Source of the DNA: Archegozetes longisetosus
Taxonomy: Eukaryota > Arthropoda > Arachnida > Sarcoptiformes > Trhypochthoniidae
Direction: 5' to 3'
DNA: 64,000 bases
Assembly (NCBI GenBank): GCA_018873245.2
Contig: JAEMBT020000009.1
Location: 1,240,001 to 1,304,000, forward strand
Shown here: positions 14,201 to 24,393 of the stretch, in pieces
Numbering within the stretch: the first letter of the stretch is position 1
Layout of the letters: each line of letters opens with the position of its first letter
The notes under the pieces: model-generated
The model's database searches: none
What the model was told of the DNA's origin: nothing
What the model saw: only the letters and a program-made list of their open reading frames with translations
Position numbers and translations under genes: made by a program

Positions 14201-17200
14201 AGTTTTTGAAATTTTTAATTTAAACAGATTTATGACTGACGAATAGGATAGTTATTGTTAATAATTAGGACGTATTTTAGATCTGCAAGTATAGCGAATT
14301 TTTGAATGAAGGACCTCTAGCCAGAGATACAGTGCGCGACATAATTATAACCCGCTATCAAATTCTTGAATAACTTTTTGTAGGATTAGCGGATCTTATT
14401 GCCACTTGGGATTTAAGGTTATGATTGGGGGAGAAAGATCTAGACAAGTTTTAATCTGTCCAGCCATAGCGGTCCTTGCGCGGGAACTAAAAACAGATTT
14501 TTAAAGTGCGACATAAATATAGCACGTGCGCCTTTGAAGCCATTTAGTTTTTTTTATCATCGATCTATTGCTTATTTCTGGAGATTTTCACCGAACTAGT
14601 GTATGTGTAACCTTTTTTTTTTTTGATAATAAACTTCTATTATATAGCATGCCTAGAGGTTCCCAACTAAGCTAGCTAGAACAAGAGAAGATTATGGCCT
14701 ACCGCGACCAAGGTCTAAACCCCACTACCTTGGGTCGAGCTAATAGTATTTTGTACCACCATGTCGAGAACCGTCCTCTTCAGCGATGAATGAAAGTTCA
14801 ATCTAGACGGTCCTGATGGCTGCCAATACTACTCACAGCAAAAAAATTTGGAGTTTTTTTACAATATAGATTGTATTTAGTTGAGACGTTTTACATTATA
14901 GAGTGCTACACTATAGAATGTATTGTAGAAATGTATTTCTTAATGTTATGCATTTCACACTTTAGGATGTATTCTATTTTACATTATAAAATACAATCGG
15001 TAAATATATTTGAGGAAAATTTTAGAACTTAAAGAAATTTTTAAAATACCTGATTCTGAAGGGAATAGAATTTTTGAAGATATTTTGGATATCTTCGAAG
15101 ATGTACTCAAGCTCGACAATCCTCAAGTTTTCATTGAGGAAGTTAGAAACATAACGAAATCAACTTATCTCCAAAATCGTTATATTGAAAAAGAGCTAAA
15201 TTATGTTAAGCCTTTGGAAATTAAAGTTGGTGTTCATAAGTATCAATACATTTCGTTATCAAAGACTATTTTTGATCCTGTCCAATGAAAGGATATTCAA
15301 AGAAATAGTTAATGAAAATACTCAAGGTATATGTTTATCAAAGTACTTCAACTCAAAAAGTTTTCATAACATTTTTTCTAGAGTACTTTAGATTTAATTA
15401 ATATAGTTTTATTCAGTAAGAAATCGTAATGTGAACATTTTGCGAGTTTCAAAGACGGATCTTATTCCAATCAATATGATAATCAAGAGTTAATAATTCG
15501 CATTGAATTATTCATCGATGATTTCGTACCAACTAATCCTTTAGGCACAGCGAACAAAAGACAAAAATTAACTGCCATTTCTTTTACAGTTAATAACCTT
15601 CCGATGAAATATCAGAGTAAAAGATAAGATATAAACCTTATAATGTTAGTTAAGAGAGAAACTATGAAAGAGTTGGGCATCGACTTCATACTCAAGCCAT
15701 TAATAAATGATTTGAAAACCTTATATAAAGAAGGAGTCAATATTTCAATAAATCATAATAGTTTCAAAGTTAAAGCTGTTTTATCTCTCATTATTGGTGA
15801 TAATCTTGGAATTCACGAACTGCTAGGTTTTAGTTGTAGTTTCAATTCTGGAGCTATTTGCCGGTGGTGTTTGGCCACATATAATGAAATTCAAGAGTTT
15901 CCGGAATTCGATTGCTATATTCAGAGGAACAAATAAAACTATATTTGTCACTCCAACCAAACGATAAGAGAAACATTTCTTACCTCCAATTATGGCATTG
16001 CAAGATTTCATCCATTTTCTGAATTATCATATTTCGATATAACTAAATGTGCGCCGCCAGATATTATTCATAATCTCGCAGAGGGTGTTATTACAAAAAC
16101 TTTAAACTTAATTTTAAAAGTATTGATTTCGACTAATGTAAAAGCTACTGATTTTAATAAAAAATTAAAAAATTTATTGGCCAGAAGGTTGCATCAAAGA
16201 CAGATTTTAAAAGCATTACTGTCAGAGGAACAGCTTCTCAAATACTGGCACTATATACAGCAAATATTGTACAGAAATTACAGTTCTAATAAACAAATAT
16301 GGAAATTGTTTGGATGTTTAAGAACTATAACGTCTATTGTATTCTCTGATGCAATAGACATTGAATCTCTTCAATACTTGGAAAAAAATATTGAGTTATA
16401 TCTGAAATACTTCAGAATTTTATTCAGACTCTACAATAACGCCCAAAATGCATTACCTCTCTCATTATCCCGACTTGATTAGAAAATTCTGACCACTAAT
16501 AAAATTCAGTACAATGAGATTTGAAAGAAAACATTATTATTTCAAACAATTATTAACAAACTGTAAGAGCTTCAAAAATTCAACTAAAACATTGACAAGT
16601 AGGCATCAAAGATTACAATCAATAACTTCTCATTTTCTAGAAATGGTTAACAAAAGTTTTTCGTATGAAAAGTGTTTTGAGGTAAAAGGTATTCCAGAGA
16701 ACCACAAGTGTTTTGTTCCTGAATTAACGAATTCGTCAGTCATGAGAACAAATATAGTCTCATTTGAGTCCATTAAGTTCATTTAGAAAAAGTTTTATTG
16801 CGTGGGAACTGAAGCTTACGATTTACCAATTTTTGCAGAAATCAAAGAAATTTACATAATTGATAACATACCTGTAATTGTTTCACAAGTTTATAGAACC
16901 TTAAATTTCGAAAAAAACTTTTTCTTATCAAATTAAGAAACAGAATGAACTTATGTTACTTAATATCGAGAAGATAGTGTCTTACAAAATGTTCATCTCT
17001 TATAAACATTTTGGAAAATTGTATTTACCAAAAATTATTCTTTTTATTAAAAATTGATTTTCTAAAAGTACTTCAAACTCCTGAAGTTAAGTAGTATTCT
17101 AGTATTGACTCTAAGTAGAAGTCTAGTATTGGTTCAATGTTAGTATGCATTCGATGCTATCATAAATGTGTGACTTTCATAATAACAAATTATAATTTGA

Positions 17201-19330
17201 TTCGAATTTAATTTAGTTAGTAATCTAAAAACGTTTAAATAAGTTTTAATTAATGATTGAATTATTAATTATATTTATAGGCGGTGAAAAACTATCACAT
17301 TTTATAATGTAGTACTTGTTATAATGCATTTAAATACACTCAAAAATTTATTAAGTGCAAATTCATTTTTTTAAAGTAAATAAACACTACTTTTACTCAA
17401 ATGAAAGTAAAACACTGTTGTATAGAGTGTAGAGAAAATGTTTACATTTCATAATGATTTTAAGCGCACTCTATTGTGGAAATGTTCCCAAAGTTTTTAC
17501 TGTGCTGGCACTACCTTAGGAAGAAGCCACATTACTATTCCAAACGGGGTCAGGGAGGAGGTTCGGTTATGGTCTGGGCTGCCTTCGGGTATAACGGAAA
17601 AACAACCATCGCCTTCCTGGATGGTCTGCAGAACGCAGCAGCCTACCAGGAAGTCTTCCGTCAACACCTCCTACCCTTTGGTCAGCGACATGGTGGTCGT
17701 AACTGGAGATTCCAGCAAAACAACGCACCAATTCGCACGACCAGAACAACGAAAGAGTGGTTCCAAGACCATCGAGTTCGGGTCCTAAAGTGGCCAGCAC
17801 GCAGCCCAGATCTCAATTCTATTGAGAACCTCTGGGGTCTTTGGTTCGGCTAGTATACGCCGGTGGTTTTCAATACGACACTACTACCGAACTTAGGGCC
17901 GCCATTGAGTCCTCTTGGGACCAGATCCAGCTGGCTGAACTTCAAAATCTGGTCCAGTCGATGCCCCGACGCATAATTCACCTTATCAATAAGAACGGAC
18001 AGGCCACCAACTACTAGACATCTTTTTATTACAAATTTTCGGTGTGCGTGCTATAATTATGTCGCACCCGAAATGCACATAAAACTAGTTTTTCGGTCGC
18101 TGCCGCGCTGGGTTAGGGGGTAGGAAATTAAACTTTTTGTCATTATTCATTACCTAGTTTTTAATAATTAGTCAATTTATTTTGTATAATATTGTGTCAA
18201 TAAGAAGTTATTCAAAAATTTCATCGCGGGCTATACTTTTGTCGCGAACTGTATTTGTATATCTATAATTGCTATATTTGAGACTAATTTGAAGAAAAAT
18301 ATCTTTAGACGGACACTTCTGTCATCGCTATTACCACCAATATAACCACTTTAATTAAAGGAGTAGTTCTTAATGCTTAAGAATGTCAACCTAAACTTTG
18401 AAACAATACAAGCAAAATCAGTATTAACACGATTTCATTATCATCTTTGTCGTTAGTATGGGTATTATCTGGTGGTATAGTCTTTTAAGTGGAACCCAAA
18501 ATTTAGGATTCAGCATGGGGGATATAAAAAAATAAAGATTTGAGATTAAATTTCACCAGCAAAATTTACTTCCTAAAAATCTCAAAGTGTTAAGTAGTAA
18601 TCAAGATTTTTCCAAAATTGGCAATATAAAAAATGTTTGGAGAACGCTTATTTATTTTACGATGCTCATAGTTGCAACTCTGTCTAACCTAGCAAAAATT
18701 CAACCTGTTGTGATACAGAGACCATACAGCGATGCCGTTCGACTCCAGGTAGTCGAGAAGTTAGTCAAAAGAGAATTTTATTACTGAAAAGATGTCACTT
18801 CATTGATAAAAACAAATCTATGCCAATAGCTTGACCCGTGGCGATCTCATAGGTAAGAAACTTTTCGATTCAGCACAAACTGTGTACACTAGTCTGGTTA
18901 TTTTGGTCACCGAAAAGTAACTAGTGACAATTTCGGTAACAAACCTTCTTATTAGTCATGCTGAATATAAGTGCTAAGTATTAAAAGTTCTTCATTTGAT
19001 CGATATTTACTCATTTTATGACAAGCTTATCTGTTTTTATACTCTTTAATGATGTGCAAGGTTCAGTTCAGAATTCAATAAATCAACAAAACTGTATTAC
19101 TTAGCTTTTAAGTGTTGCGCAAACGTCTTAACCATCATTACAAGAGGTCCACACCATTGATAGGAAAATACAGATGAATTACCAGGTTGTACGACATCAC
19201 TGTATGTGATAAATGGTGGCCACATTATTGGCTGGACATCTATAGTTAAGTTAGTTGAATTATTGTCTCCAAAGATTGTCTGATTAACTGATGTTAAGTT
19301 AACACAATTATTATAAACGTAAGGATCCAT
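11228..19330 (-). CDS. Ionotropic receptor (IR family, iGluR-related), four exons
   Basis: Ligand-gated cation channel of the protostome IR family, usually chemosensory. Exons by phase-matched splice sites: 19101-19330, 12836-13050, 11634-12330, 11228-11549. Together they give 1464 nt, exactly 487 codons plus stop. Exon 1 carries the start of the ligand-binding lobe (QPIMWPPFITYSDVV then CGPLVMMVKTFAQHLKA). Exon 3 runs GELSPFGFF, first membrane helix YYWTLISLILIAILFCI, pore loop FWQFASVLLTDIF, second helix with AAFSAKLLDLL. Its end joins exon 4 to give FNMMISRLTESGIYEYE, the conserved stretch before the last helix GVFLFFIACTTFNIFVFLME. No large amino-terminal domain is present, as in divergent IRs. 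The ATG at 19330 follows an in-frame stop, but exon 1 lacks a signal peptide and has several N-glycosylation sites, so a further upstream exon is possible. Intron 1 (13051-19100) is 6 kb and filled with transposons. Confidence 0.8.
13150..14115. repeat. Large foldback element in the IR intron
   Basis: Two arms of about 450-500 bp are diverged reverse complements around a centre near 13603 (TTGTGAAGCT between AGGTTAGG and CCTAACCT). Matching pairs include 13468-13498 with 13771-13806 (TAGTTCTCGAGAT and ATCTCGAGGACTA) and 13288-13400 with 13863-13990. The frames 13136-13402 (+) and 13867-14061 (-) look like related proteins only because they lie in the two arms. No transposase seen. Confidence 0.75.
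14834..17504. mobile_element. CMC (CACTA/EnSpm-like) transposon nested in the Tc1 element
   Basis: Starts CACAGCAAAAAAATTTGGAG at 14834 and ends CCAAAGTTTTTACTGTG at 17504, an inverted CACAG terminus. The flanking CT at 14832-14833 and 17505-17506 is a 2-bp target duplication: removing the element and one CT restores the Tc1 codons for YYWHYLRKK. Sub-terminal copies of ACACTCTATA / TATAGAGTG lie near both ends. Two-base duplications and CAC-starting ends fit the CMC superfamily. Confidence 0.8.
15010..16790 (+). pseudogene. CMC-type transposase, broken into several frames
   Basis: Consecutive fragments on the + strand: 15010-15288; 15643-15936 with VLSLIIGDNLGIHELLGFS followed by a CRWC motif; 15950-16482 with APPDIIHNLAEGVITKT; 16514-16786 with RFERKHYYFKQL and TLTSRHQRL. 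The order GDN-x-H-x-L-x-GF, C-x2-C, HDL-like EG and R-x-E-x-KH matches the transposase-like proteins carried by animal EnSpm/CACTA elements. Stops and frame changes between the pieces show it is dead. Exact family name is from memory of the motif order, not from a search. Confidence 0.65.
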
Positions 19331-20212
19331 TATTATCAACTCTCTCTAACACTCAAAAGCTGTTTGTGACGAATATTTTTCGAATACTCAATGTTTTATT
19401 AAAGTGGATATATTTTTAATTTAGTACCACATTATACCATTACACCAGACATTTAGTAAATTCTTTTTAGAATTTCATAAATACTATTTAGATAAAGTAC
19501 CATTAGGAGATAATACCATTTAGGAGATAATAAACTGTTCCTTATACAAGATCCATTAAATTCTTTATACCATTGTGTGAAAACAATAATATATTCATGT
19601 TTCAAACCTCATTTCATAAATTTCGAAACGGTATTTGTCACTGGCTGTATTTGTAGTGACCTACAGTCAGTGACAAACACCATTTCGAAATTTACGAAAT
19701 GAGGTTCGAATACATAAATGTTGTGTCATTTTCACACAATGGTATAAGGTTGATGGATGTTGTGTAAGGAACAGTTTATTATCTCCTAAATGGTATTACC
19801 TAATAATGCTTCTCTAAATGTTTTCTCTTGTAAGATCAATAAAATATTGCATCATTTTTAGAGCTTTTTCGTTACGTTTATGGAATAAACTATTTTCAAA
19901 ATTCTAAATTTAATTAAATTAGAGATCACAGAAGCACGGAAGAGCGTTGGAATGCTTCAATAAATGATATCTTCTTGTGTTACTTGTATTAATTGTAAGA
20001 TACACATAATTGTTTAGAATTAAAATGTACTCCTCAATCATCAAATTCTATATCCAAACAAAAAATATTTCAAAGTTTCTTATTTTAATTTTACGTTTCA
20101 TAAACTATATAACATTCTAAACATTAGCTATTTATCAAGTTCTCAAACTTACTGTAACTAAATTTAGAATTTTTAAAAATAAACCTAAGAAATATCTAGT
20201 AAATGTCATAGA
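19331..20212. other. Region upstream of IR exon 1
   Basis: AT-rich stretch between the IR first exon and the 3' end of the LINE. It contains the palindromic element at 19511-19798 (listed separately); no coding frame or further IR exon with a signal peptide was recognised. Confidence 0.4.
19511..19798. repeat. Hairpin MITE, 288 bp
   Basis: Near-perfect inverted repeat: TAATACCATTTAGGAGATAA at the left end and its complement at the right end, with arms reading towards the centre through TAAACTGTTCCTTA, ATTGTGTGAAAA and CATTTCGAAAT and their complements. Centre near 19655 (GTAGTGACCTACAG). A partial copy of the terminus is duplicated in tandem just left of it (19499-19511). No protein coding. 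Confidence 0.8.
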
Positions 20213-21359
20213 ATACTTGTTGTTGTTGTTGCCTCTGCTTCTGTGATGCGATTCACATGAGTCTTGAGGCCTCCAGGAAGGCAATTGCGTCTTCAGGTGC
20301 TCTCCAGAGAAGAGGTCTATACGATGTGTGTGTCGGAGGTAAGAAAGGCCGGGGCATTGAGAGAAAATGTGTTTGGTGGTTTCAGGAGAGGAGTGGCAGA
20401 AGCGGCATCGGTCGGTGTCGCTTCTATTTGTGCGGTTAAGGTAGTCCTGGAGGAGAGGGGAGTAGTTCGAGCGGAGTTGGGAGAGTCGAGCGGGCTTTTC
20501 GAGCGAGGGTAATTTCTGAGGGATTTATTTCTGGTGGTTTTTGGCCTAAGAGTTTATTGGGAGAAAGGGATGATATGCTGCGGGCAGTGAAGTGTGTATG
20601 AAGACTGGCAATTGTTTGGGAGATGTCGCTTGACTGGGGGTTAGAGTGAGTCGAGAGGAGGTATGAGAAATGGGAGGAAGGGGTGTTTTTCATTTGCCTA
20701 GGGGGAATATAAGGGAGGGTGAGGTAGTGTGAAGGGTGGGAACTGTCGGTGAGTTTTGCGTAGAATTGGGTGCCCAATAGATTTATATGGGTGGTTAGTG
20801 GAAGAATTTTGGTTTCATTATGAAGGTGGGAGTGGGAGGACATTTGGGTGGAGCCGGTTGCTAGGCGGAGGGCTTTGTTTTGAATGATCTGCAGTTTATG
20901 GGGGTTAGTCAAGCAGATAGGGGGGACCAGGCGGGAGCTGCATATTCCAGTACGGGACGGATATAGGATTTGTAAAGGGTTATAAGGGTTTCTTTATCTT
21001 GACCCTAGGTTGTGGAGGATAGAGCTTTCAATGAGTTTATGCGCCGGTGTGATTTTTGCTTAAGGTGGGAGGAATGTGAGGAAAAAGTGAGGAGGGAGTC
21101 AAAGATTACCCCAAGAATTTTGGGGTTTCTGGTGCTAGGGATGCAGGAGTTGTTTAGAGTGAGGGGAGGTTGGAAATCGAGTTCGTGGCGGTCGGGGGTG
21201 AAGAGGGTGCTGGAAGATTTGTCGGGAGAGATAGTGAGACGGTTATTAGAGGCTCATTGTTCAATGATAGTGAGGAAGGATTGGAGGTGAGAGGTAGGCG
21301 TGAGTTTGCTGGAATGGGAGAAAAGGATAGTGATATCGTCAGCGTAATGACATGCTTTA

Positions 21360-21610
21360 TTCTTGACTTGAGTATTTTGAAAACTTGGAATTTTATTAAT
21401 CAATAAAATATGTTTAAAAATGAATATATATTGATTAAATGGATTTTTATAAAAATTAGTAACTGAGGTGTCCTCATCCCTAAGTCACTAAAGAGAGAGT
21501 GTTCTAGGTTTTACAAAAAGTACTTTATTTATTAGTTTAACCTCTTACCATGCAGAAGCCTCTTTTATCCTAAGGCAATTAAGTAAAAAACAATAAAATT
21601 TTCGTGGCAT
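21360..21610. other. AT-rich insertion inside the LINE RT domain
   Basis: About 250 bp of AT-rich sequence lies between the RT stretch ending ADIPTPLSL (21620) and the one starting with KNKACHYADD (21360), which would normally be close together. It is unlike the LINE in composition. I could not define terminal repeats or a clean target duplication. Confidence 0.5.
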
Positions 21611-22899
21611 GACAGTAAGTTATTAGCTTTAGAGGGAAAGGGGAGTAGGGATGTCAGCTATGTAGAAGTTAAATAGTAAGGGGGATAGAACAGCGTCTTG
21701 GGGTACACAATTTCTAAAGTTTCTGTGAGAGCTAAGGGTGTTGCCTAACTTGACGCAGGATTGCCTGCCGCGAAAAAAATTTGCAAGCCAGCGTTTATCG
21801 TTAGGGGGAGTGGGGTGTTGTTAAGCTTAGAGATAAGGAGTGGAGTGGACAAAGTGTCGAAGGCTTTAGACAGATCGAGACAGAGGGCGATCGTGCGGGT
21901 AGCGGGTTTCTTTTGGTTGAAATCATTTAGAATTGTTTGAGTGAGTTCAGTGAGGAGTGATTTTCGGAAACCATGCTGGTGGGAATTTTGAGGTAGAAGG
22001 GGTTCGATGTGGTTTTTCTTTCTATGCCTTTAGAGAGGGGAAGAGGAGAGAAATAGGACGATAGGAGGAGGGAAGATTCGGGGGTTTATTTGGTTTGAGA
22101 AGTGGTATAATAATAGATTTTCCAGATGGATGAAATTTGACAGTTGAGCCAGGAGAAATTAAAGTTTAGTGAAGGCAGTTATTGCGTTTGGGCCTAGGTG
22201 TTTAAGGTGGATGTTTGCTATATTGTCAGGGCCGAGTGCTTTTGAGGGTGGGATAGAGCGTATTATCTTTAGTGTTTCCTCAGGGAAGAAAGGGGGTCGA
22301 GGTGGGGGTTCAGCTTGATGGATTTTAGGGAGCGGATGACTTTTCTGTCCGATCTGGAGGGGGGCATTGCGTGATCTGGAAGCATAGTATTTGATGAGGT
22401 TATTGGTTTGAGTTTAGGGTGAGGGACTTGTTTGGTAGGTGGGATGATATAGTTTCGTGGGTTTGGAGACTATCGTTGTTTATAGATTTTATAGTTTGCC
22501 AGAGTTTGTGGGGGCAGTGCGGTGGTTTAGGGTTTGGACAAAATCTGTCCACCTTTTGCGTTTGAGATTGTTAATTTCGGTGTGAATTAGTTTATTTAGG
22601 GAACAGAAGTGTTGGGAGTCAGAGCTGGATGGGGGGCTACGAGAGTGGGAGATTTTAAGTCGAAGGGAGTTGCGTTCTGCTATAAGTGCTTTAATCGAGT
22701 GGGAGAAGGAGGGGATATACGTCTTACGCCGGCCAGAGGGAATTGTTGTTCTAGCTGCAGTGATTATTGAATCACGGATATAGGCTTCTGTTAGGTCTAT
22801 GGAAGGGTAAAGAGAGGGGTCGTAGTTACCTAGGGAGAGTTCGACTAGTTCTGAGAAAGTGAGCCAGTCGGCTTTGTTAAAGCTGGTGAAAAATTTTTG

Positions 22900-24393
22900 G
22901 TTAGACAGGAGGGATTCGGGGAGTCCAAATTTTTTAATAAGATATTGTGCACCTATGTAGTATTAATCAGCATAACTTAAAGAGTAAAAAAGTCGCTGGC
23001 CACGTCCCTCTAGGATCTACTTGAAACCACGCCCACCAAAAAGTTTTAGCTAAGCCCACAAAATATTGTTTCATTTTAATACTTATGACACACAGATTCA
23101 CCATGTATAACACTCATGTTGAAATTCATTTAGGGGACGGAGCTATATTTGCTTAAAGTTTAATTTTGCAACTTTTTAAAAATTAATATCTCAAGAATGG
23201 GAGGTGCAAATACGATTTGAATGCCGAGTTTCGGGTCGACTCTAATATGGAGTGTATTTCGATTTTAAAATACATAAAATTAACCGCTTGAAATAATTTT
23301 AGACAAATCAAATCTGTGCTCCTTCACAAAACTATTATAACGTTAAAATAATCATGTGATACACCGATTAGAAACAATTTTCGATTCTGAGCCTTTTTAT
23401 AATTTTATTGACCATAACATTAAATAAACTTAAAAATTCTGTTAAAATAAGATTTAAAAAAATTCAAGTATCGTCTCCCAGTTATTATATATCTGAAGTT
23501 ATTTCAAGCGATTAATTTTATGTATTTTAAAATCGAAATACACACCATATTAGAGTCAACCCGAAACTCAGCATTCAAAGTAAAAAAATTGAATGACGTT
23601 AAATGAATTTGAATGATCTCGAGTATGAGCTCATTCGAATACTATGATCAGGAAGATTCCAACGATGCATAATTTATGTTTCTACATTGGGAACATACTC
23701 ACGTTGAAGAAATCGGATGAAAATGGTCTGGAAGTGATCATGAAAGTGGCCTTAAGGTCACATATGTTTAATTTGTCTTCAGTTTTCTATGTTCTATTTT
23801 TAAAATAAAGCTCGAATCGAAATTCGATCGAATAAACTCGCAATTTTGTGTTGACCTCGGATGACCTCGAGTATGGTCTCAATCGACTCGTATGGTCGAG
23901 ACGAGTCCAACGAGGTATAATTTATGCGTCTACCATATCGGGAACGTATCCGCCCACGTTTGCTATAGACCAGCGGTGATGTTATGTTAACTAAAAAATG
24001 TCGTTGATCTTGTATGACCTTGATTTTATAGTATATTATAGTTGGTGATATTTAGAAGATCTTAGTAAAACCTCCGCCGTATTCGCACCTTCCATTCTTG
24101 AGATATTAATTTTTAAAAGTTGCAAAATTAAACTTTAAGCAAATATAGCTCCGTCCCCTAAATGAATTTCAACATGAGTGTTATACATGGTGAATCTGTG
24201 CGTCATAAGTATTAAAATGAAATAATATTTTGTGGGCGTGGCTAAAACTTTTTTGGTGGGCGTGGTTTTAAGTCTATCCTAGAGAGACATGGCCAGCGAC
24301 TTTTTACTCTTTAAGTTATGCTGATTAATAATATATAGGTGTACAATATCTTATTAAAAAAATTTGGACTCCCCGAATCCCTCCCCTCTTACC
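22900..24393. mobile_element. Long terminal-inverted-repeat element in the LINE, 8-9 bp target duplication
   Basis: Outer arms of about 320 bp (22900-23215 and 24080-24393) are near-perfect reverse complements, sharing AGGGATTCGGGGAGTCC at the ends. Flanks AAATTTTTG (22891-22899) and GAATTTTTG (24394-24402) are the target duplication; on the minus strand removing the element restores the LINE codons for SYQKFFTSFNKADW. A second inverted pair (about 23220-23300 with 23505-23580) and a diverged direct repeat (about 23600-23720 with 23850-23960, both containing CTCGAGTATG and CATAATTTATG-like blocks) lie inside. No transposase frame; a non-autonomous element, perhaps Mutator- or P-like by duplication length. 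Confidence 0.78.

Larger units (their letters stand above)
14649..18017 (+). pseudogene. Tc1-like transposase, deleted, frameshifted and interrupted
   Basis: Remains of a DD34E transposase. 14649-14790 holds the start MPRGSQLS, then a stop, then LEQEKIMAYRDQGLNPTTLG; most of the DNA-binding region is missing. 14769-14833 reads TVLFSDE-stop-KFNLDGPDG around the first catalytic Asp. After the nested element the frame resumes at 17505 with WHYLRKKPHYYSKRGQ, GGGSVMVWAAFG, RFQQNNAPI and SPDLNSIENLWG. In RFQQNNAPI the second catalytic Asp has become Asn; the Glu of SIENLW remains. A frameshift near 17840 leads into RLVYAGGFQYDTTTELRAAI and the tail SMPRRIIHLINKNGQATNY ending at 18017. Clearly inactive. 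Confidence 0.88.
14330..18251. mobile_element. Tc1/mariner-type element with IR/DR ends, split by a nested transposon
   Basis: The ends CAGTGCGCGACATAA (14330) and TTTTGTCGCGAACTG (to 18251) are inverted and flanked by TA, the Tc1/mariner target. A second, inner copy of the same motif lies on each side (14506-14526 and 18047-18067), giving the two-repeats-per-end IR/DR design known from Sleeping Beauty-like Tc1 elements. Total 3922 bp, of which 2671 bp is an inserted CMC element; the remaining 1.25 kb is too short for a full Tc1 transposase. It sits inside intron 1 of the IR gene. Confidence 0.85.

Noticed and set aside
17567-17800. Minus-strand frame of 77 codons
   Set aside because: Antisense shadow of the Tc1 transposase fragment.
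18587-18787. Frame with RPYSDAVRLQVVEKL, faintly like a transposase helix-turn-helix
   Set aside because: Too short, no following transposase sequence, lies in the IR intron on the opposite strand.
20257-21406. Several plus-strand frames rich in Gly, Arg and Glu
   Set aside because: Produced by the purine-rich antisense strand of the LINE, whose coding sense is minus.
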